Shown here: piece after piece, positions 59,411 through 64,000 of the stretch
Layout of the letters: each line of letters starts with the position of its first letter
Numbering within the stretch: the first letter of the stretch is position 1
NCBI RefSeq assembly: GCF_047495875.1
Contig: NC_092474.1
Coordinates: forward strand, 11,408,501 to 11,472,500
Source: Pithys albifrons albifrons
Lineage: Eukaryota > Chordata > Aves > Passeriformes > Thamnophilidae
Direction of reading: 5' to 3'
DNA length: 64,000 nt
Notes under the pieces: generated by a model
What the model was told of the DNA's origin: nothing
What the model saw: the letters and a program-made list of their open reading frames with translations, nothing else
The model's database searches: none
Translations under genes and position numbers: made by a program

Positions 59411-60395
59411 GCAGCGGAGCAGAGGCGGTGACAGGGACACGGCAGGGGAGGGCACAGAGAGGCATGAGAGCAGCTCTGTGGGCATCTCCTCCCTCCAGAC
59501 AGTGTCACCCTCCCAGCCCCAGCCCTGCCCCTCTGCTCCAAGGAGCTGCTCTCAATGCCTTGGAGAGCCAGAGGTTGGGGAAGGAGCCAAATCTCACGGG
59601 AGACATCCAGACCTGAACCCTGGGATGCAGCTTGAGATACAGTTTTCACAGCTGATGGTTGAAAACCCCAAACCCACCCCAGTTACTGCATGGCCAGGAG
59701 ATCTCCACGGGCCAGGCTGCCTCTGAGACCACAGTGCTTGTGTGAGTCCCACCCTGCCCCACAGCCCCATCCCACAGGAGATGCTGCAGCTGCAACCCAG
59801 GCATGAAATGTGCCATCTTCGACCCATACTTGCACACCAAGCAGCTTTTTTTATTCCCAGGTCTGCCTCAGCCAAAGCCATTTGAAGACCTCCAACATAT
59901 CATGAAGAATTTTCTAATGGGGCTCAGCAGACTCCAAGATTTATATCAAAAAGCCCCAATTTATTGAATTAATGCTGCAGAGCCAAACCATGGCTGCTTA
60001 ACAACTGGAGTATCAGTATTTTACAGCAACATAACTAATAAGGCCATTAATACAAACTGGGCTCACTCCTGACATTTATATCACTGTAAATCTCGCTCTC
60101 AGCACTGGAATTATTTATGCCATCCCAGGCACTCGAGAAGCGCTGTCATCCTTTATCAGGCTGAAAGATTTGAGCCAAGAAACAACGAATATAAACATAA
60201 TAGAAAAATAAAAGGAGCTCAAGACAGGTCCCTGATGCAGAGTTGGGGGCTGTCCCTTGTTTCCCAGCAGGGATGGGACCAGGGGGGACCTGCAGTCCAG
60301 TCAGGCCTCTTGAAAATGAGCCCATCCAGTGTTCCTGGCTACAACTCCCCATGTGTACCAGGTGTGCCCTGAGCAAGAAAAACTCAGATTATTTT

Positions 60396-60455
60396 CATAG
60401 AATCACAGAAAGAGTTGGAAAGGATCTTAAGCATGATCTAGTTCCTACCCCCTCT
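60396..60455 (-). mobile_element. CR1 LINE 3'-end fragment
   Basis: CATAGAATCACAGAAAGAGTTGGAA and the following GATCTTAAGCATGATCTAGTTCC resemble the reverse complement of the CR1 3' end, whose tail repeats ATTCTATGA. It is diverged and only the terminus is recognisable. CR1 is the dominant LINE of birds and reptiles. Confidence 0.65.
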
Positions 60456-61446
60456 GAGACTGCTTTTGCTCGGGGACCTGGGTGCACTTGGTGGAGAATA
60501 TGGACACTGATCCCACTCTTACAAATTTTAAGCAGGGATTGCAGGTGCATCAGGAAGACTGAAAACTACAGAGGGTGAGAAAGGTTTAAACCGCCCAAAA
60601 CCCCCATCCCCAGCACTAACCAAGCACCTGGGAAACTGCAAATAGGAAGGAGATGAGGGCAGAGGGGTGGGAAAGGAGTTGAGCCCGACAGACCTCGCTG
60701 AGTACTAATTATTTCTGGCATTATCTACACAGACAGATAAGGTTTTCATTAATAAACTTGATGAAGGTGTGGGGGAGCAGAGAGAGCAGCAGCACCGAGA
60801 GCCAGGCAAGAGCTGCAGATCAGCTACCAGCAGCAACAAAATGCAATCAGGACAGGGAGCAATTAGGGGCCCGGCCAGCAGTGGTGGCAGTGGGGGGACA
60901 GTAATTAGCTGCCAAGCCTGTCCTTTCTCAGCATTGTTGTGCACGCAGCCTCCTAATTCACAGCACGTTGGAAATGAAATCGTTAGTAATCTTTCATAGG
61001 CAGGGCCTTATTAAACCCTCTATCTGCACTCGGTTAATTGGAGGAGATAAAGCCCGGCCGGGCCGGCACGGGAAGGCAGAGAGGGAGATGCATCACCCAC
61101 TTCCAGCCTCGCTGCTGAACAAACACGGGGCAAATGTGTTTGTGTGAGGGACAGGGCGGGCACGGGCTTTAAAACCACCCATTCTGCCTGGTGAAGGGAC
61201 CTCAAGAGGCAGAAGGATGTGGGAAGGCTTTGGCTTGCAGGGAGTGTCCCCCCAGCCATGGGCTGTGGGGCAGGTAAAGGCAAGTCCCAAGGGCAAGGGG
61301 TGGTCCAGCACATCCCACCTGCATGGCCTCACCCCAAAGGCCTGCAGGAGGAAGGCAGTGGACTGAGTATGGGCTGGCCTCAAATTAAAACAGGAAAATC
61401 TCAAAACCATCTCAGTGAGAAAAAGTGCTGAGAGGCCAATGATTTG

Positions 61447-61510
61447 ACAGTCAGGAGTTGGACTCAATGATCCTTGTGGGTCCCTTCCCACTCAGGATAT
61501 TCCATGGCTC
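61447..61510 (+). mobile_element. CR1 LINE 3'-end fragment
   Basis: GACAGTCAGGAGTTGGACTC followed by AATGATCCTTGTGGGTCCCT and TCCCACTCAGGATATTCCATGG corresponds well to the conserved 3' UTR end of avian CR1. No reverse-transcriptase coding part is visible, as is usual for 5'-truncated copies. Its end has been captured into the 91-bp tandem array that follows. Confidence 0.8.
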
Positions 61511-61741
61511 TCCTCACTACTTCTGTTCCTTTGCCCTCCACAGCAAAGCAGGCACTCCGGATCCTTGTGGGTCCCTTCCCACTCAGGATATTCCATGGCT
61601 CTCCTCACTACTTCTGTTCCTTTGCCCTCCACAGCAAAGCAGGCACTCCGGATCCTTGTGGGTCCCTTCCCACTCAGAATATTCCATGGCTCTCCTCACT
61701 GCTTTGGTTCCTTTGCCCTCCACAGCAAAGCAGGCACTCCG
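61469..61741. repeat. 91-bp tandem repeat, three copies, CR1-seeded
   Basis: Three head-to-tail units of exactly 91 bp start at GATCCTTGTGGGTCCC (61469, 61560, 61651). The first two are nearly identical; the third has a few changes. Each unit contains the last part of the CR1 end plus about 50 bp of flanking DNA. Reading frames of 191 and 211 codons across it are products of the repeat. Confidence 0.95.
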
Positions 61742-62768
61742 GACTACCGAGGAGGAGTGGCATTCCCAGGTGGGTGCAGGGGCAGTGTGCCATCATCCGT
61801 GGCCAGCATTCCAGTTCATTAAGCATGGCACTGCTCCGTGGGCACTGCCAGCCCTCGTTGGCTTCCCATGGCCAGCGATGCAGGGCATGGACAGGGATGC
61901 AGGGGATGCAGACCTGCTCCACCACTGCCTCGGGGCTTGCACTGCCCCATCACCCTTGCTTTGCTGCACAGAGTTCTCCCACAGCCCTGACAGCTCGGCA
62001 ATGTCTCGCCATCCAAAAGGATCAGAGCTGTGACGGCAAGAGAGAGGCCAAGACAGGACTCCTCAGCAAGGGAGGGCAGCCCAGCCTGGCACAGCAGTAC
62101 ATGGGATGAGTTCACACTGCATCATGCAAGACTGAATAATGAAAAAAAATCCCACCTCTATCTTCTAGGATCTCGTTTTTCACACCTTACAGCCCAGCTT
62201 CTCCATAAGCCAAATCCAACCTTTCTCCAGCTCCTCTGGGCAGCAGCCGTGATTTGCCCTGCTTGGCTGTAATTAGCTGCAAAACCACCTCAAAAATTGC
62301 CTGGTTGAAGAACATTTAAGGACTGAAATAAAAATGGAACTGAGTCCCTAGAAAGCAAGCAAAATCCATCATGGCTAATTATTTGCTCTTGATTGTCAAA
62401 AAAAGGATGGATTGATGGAAGGAGGTGGTAAGCAGGATGATAGCAGGAGTGTTCTCAAAGGCAACCACTGCAGAAAGATCCAAAAGCAAGAATTTTCATA
62501 ATCCACAGGCTGTTAATTATCTAAACAGAGGTCTCTTGGAGCTGCCTGAGTGAAGATTAATTAGTTTTTGAAATAATAGCTAAATTGATAATGGGAAGGA
62601 GTTTGGGTTCCAAAATAATGGCTGAAAATTAGCCAGCCTGTTTCTCCATTTCTCTTTGCCACGTTCAGGAGGACATTTGTCTCTGTTGCTTTTTCAGAAA
62701 AGGGCCATTAATCAAATCAGCAGATGGTCCTTCCCAAGCCTGGGGTGTTGCATAAACACAAAAGGGAG

Positions 62769-62784
62769 GAGAGGAGGAGGAGGA
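62769..62784. repeat. GGA microsatellite
   Basis: Short GAGGAGGAGGAGG run in intergenic DNA. Confidence 0.75.
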
Positions 62785-64000
62785 AGCAATCACCAACAAG
62801 TGCGAGGGAAAAAAATCCCCCAACCCCGTGATTAGCAATTCCAGAGTCAGTGTTCCCTGAAAGGGCTGGATCCGTTCAACTGAAGTAACTCTCCTGGAGA
62901 TGAGGAACATCTACCATGACAAGCAGGCAACTCCAGGAAAGAGATTTGTCTGTCTTTAAAACAAATTACCTGCACTAATCCCAAATACCAGGATTTACGT
63001 CTCCTGGTTGACCCAAGTTTGATGCCCAAGTTGTCACCACCTGCCCAGGCTCTCGCCCATGAGTGAAACCACACGTGTGTCGGATTCGTTCCTGCGTGTC
63101 CCGGGGCTGTGCCTGCTGGCTTGTCCCTGCACAGAGAAGCTCCCCAACACCCTCTCCCACCCAGCTGCACGTTTCACAGCAGCATCTCCTGTCAGCATCA
63201 GTGACAGCTCTGCTGCCACACGCGGCCGAGACCACGCGAGGGGCTCAGGAGCTGTCAGATGTACCCGCGCATAAAGAGCTCAGTGCCACACGTCTTGTTT
63301 GCTGGGAAAGTCATCCAGCAGGAGCCTTGGGTCCTCTGAGTGCTCCCTGCTTCCCAGGGCATCCAGGCCTGACTTGGGGAGGACACTGGCCATTGTCACA
63401 CGCAGGTGAGAAGCTCTGAGCACAAAGCATCCTCACAGCAGGTACCCCCACAGGTGGGACACTGCTGCCCAAAGGATGCTGCTGGCACAGCCAGGGGGGT
63501 CGGGGCGCTCCAGGGAAGCAAGTCCATGTCACAGCCAAGCAAAGGCACAGGCAGCTGAAGGCTGTCCCATCAATCACACCAGGCTTTGTTCACAGAGCCC
63601 CTTGGCTCGGGAAGAGTGTCTGCTCCATCACACACACAAGGCTGACACATGTGAAACCCTTCACAGCACTTATTGATGTGTGTTGCCTTGGATTTTACGG
63701 CACAATAAATAATGGGGGAGAGGCAGACACCCATCCCCTCAGTGCCTCCACACTGCATCCCACCCTTTGTGGCTGCTCAATCCCAGCACTGCAGATACAC
63801 ATTCCTCCCTGGATGTCATTACTCCACACCCTGCCAGTCACACACAGCTGAGGGATAGAAGGTCATGCCCCCCAGAACTTGTTCCCCTTCTTATTCAGCA
63901 ACCTTTAGTGAACAGACATCATCAGCTACCAATAAAAAACATCCTTCCCAGCCACTAGCTATCTTTAGCATCCCACAGCCAAACAAGGGGCACGTGGCTC

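Larger units (their letters stand above)
43921..64000. other. Intergenic region upstream of SRRM4
   Basis: About 20 kb without any recognisable protein-coding or RNA gene. In mammals a large gene-poor interval lies between SRRM4 and its upstream neighbour SUDS3, so this is expected. It holds small tandem duplications, CR1 remnants near 60.4 and 61.5 kb, and several AT-rich blocks (45820-46110, 47060-47350, 50680-50820, 52640-53680, 54420-54800, 55090-55220, 60000-60130, 62300-62640) with many TAAT cores. Reading frames up to about 200 codons occur but lack family signatures. Confidence 0.7.

Noticed and set aside
61458..62109. Repeat-containing plus-strand frames of 191 and 211 codons
   Set aside because: They are created by the 91-bp tandem array (91 is not a multiple of 3, so each unit is read in a new frame) and a CR1 end; not a protein repeat family.
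1..64000. SRRM3 as the gene identity
   Set aside because: SRRM3 shares the eMIC C terminus, but its N terminus carries a cwf21-type domain; here exon 1 encodes the SRRM4-specific MAGVQQGEKQLFEKFW start and exon 9 has SRRM4-specific motifs.
1..64000. CRISPR arrays, tRNA or rRNA genes, bacterial operons, integrated viruses
   Set aside because: None seen. The tandem repeats lack spacer structure, and no cloverleaf, rRNA core or viral coding region was recognised by eye; a tRNA or RNA-family scan would be needed to be certain.

Overview
The window is vertebrate nuclear DNA, most likely from a bird. The evidence is a large split gene with consensus GT-AG introns, a CpG-island promoter, and two fragments that look like the 3' end of CR1, the characteristic avian LINE. 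There are no operons, ribosome binding sites or other prokaryotic features. Nearly all long reading frames are chance frames in GC-rich or low-complexity sequence.

One protein-coding gene was identified: SRRM4 (nSR100, neural Ser/Arg repetitive matrix protein 4), on the minus strand. I could reconstruct the complete coding sequence from the start codon at 43437 to the TAG at 739-741. It has 13 exons, 1854 coding bases and 617 codons, and reading phase is preserved across all 12 introns. The order of blocks matches what I know of vertebrate SRRM4: a conserved N-terminal block, Lys-rich tracts, a Ser-rich linker, RS-rich exons, and a C-terminal eMIC (enhancer of microexons) domain followed by a long SR-dipeptide tail. 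The gene spans about 43 kb, which is compact for this gene and fits an avian microchromosome.

Layout: 1-738 is 3' UTR (no poly(A) signal seen, so it runs off the window). 739-5831 holds exons 13 to 9. 5832-14135 is intron 8. 14136-23675 holds exons 8 to 2. 23676-43306 is the 19.6 kb intron 1. 43307-43437 is coding exon 1. About 43300-43920 is a CpG island with 5' UTR and promoter. 43921-64000 is upstream intergenic DNA with no recognisable gene, but with AT-rich, TAAT-rich blocks that may be distal enhancers, simple repeats and CR1 remnants.

The most interesting signals concern control of SRRM4 itself. (1) A near-perfect RE1/NRSE site for the repressor REST lies 27 bp upstream of the start codon. 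(2) A start-stop upstream ORF (ATG-TAG) lies next to it. (3) A 79-bp minisatellite in intron 3 is in exact register with the exon 3 donor, so it repeats that 5' splice site five more times, and use of any copy would give an immediate stop codon. (4) Exon 5 is a 27-nt microexon, the exon class that SRRM4 controls. (5) A possible cryptic 12-nt microexon lies in intron 8 behind a pyrimidine tract of about 75 nt. Together these suggest several layers of feedback on a master regulator of neuronal splicing. The sites are read directly from the sequence; their activity is inference.
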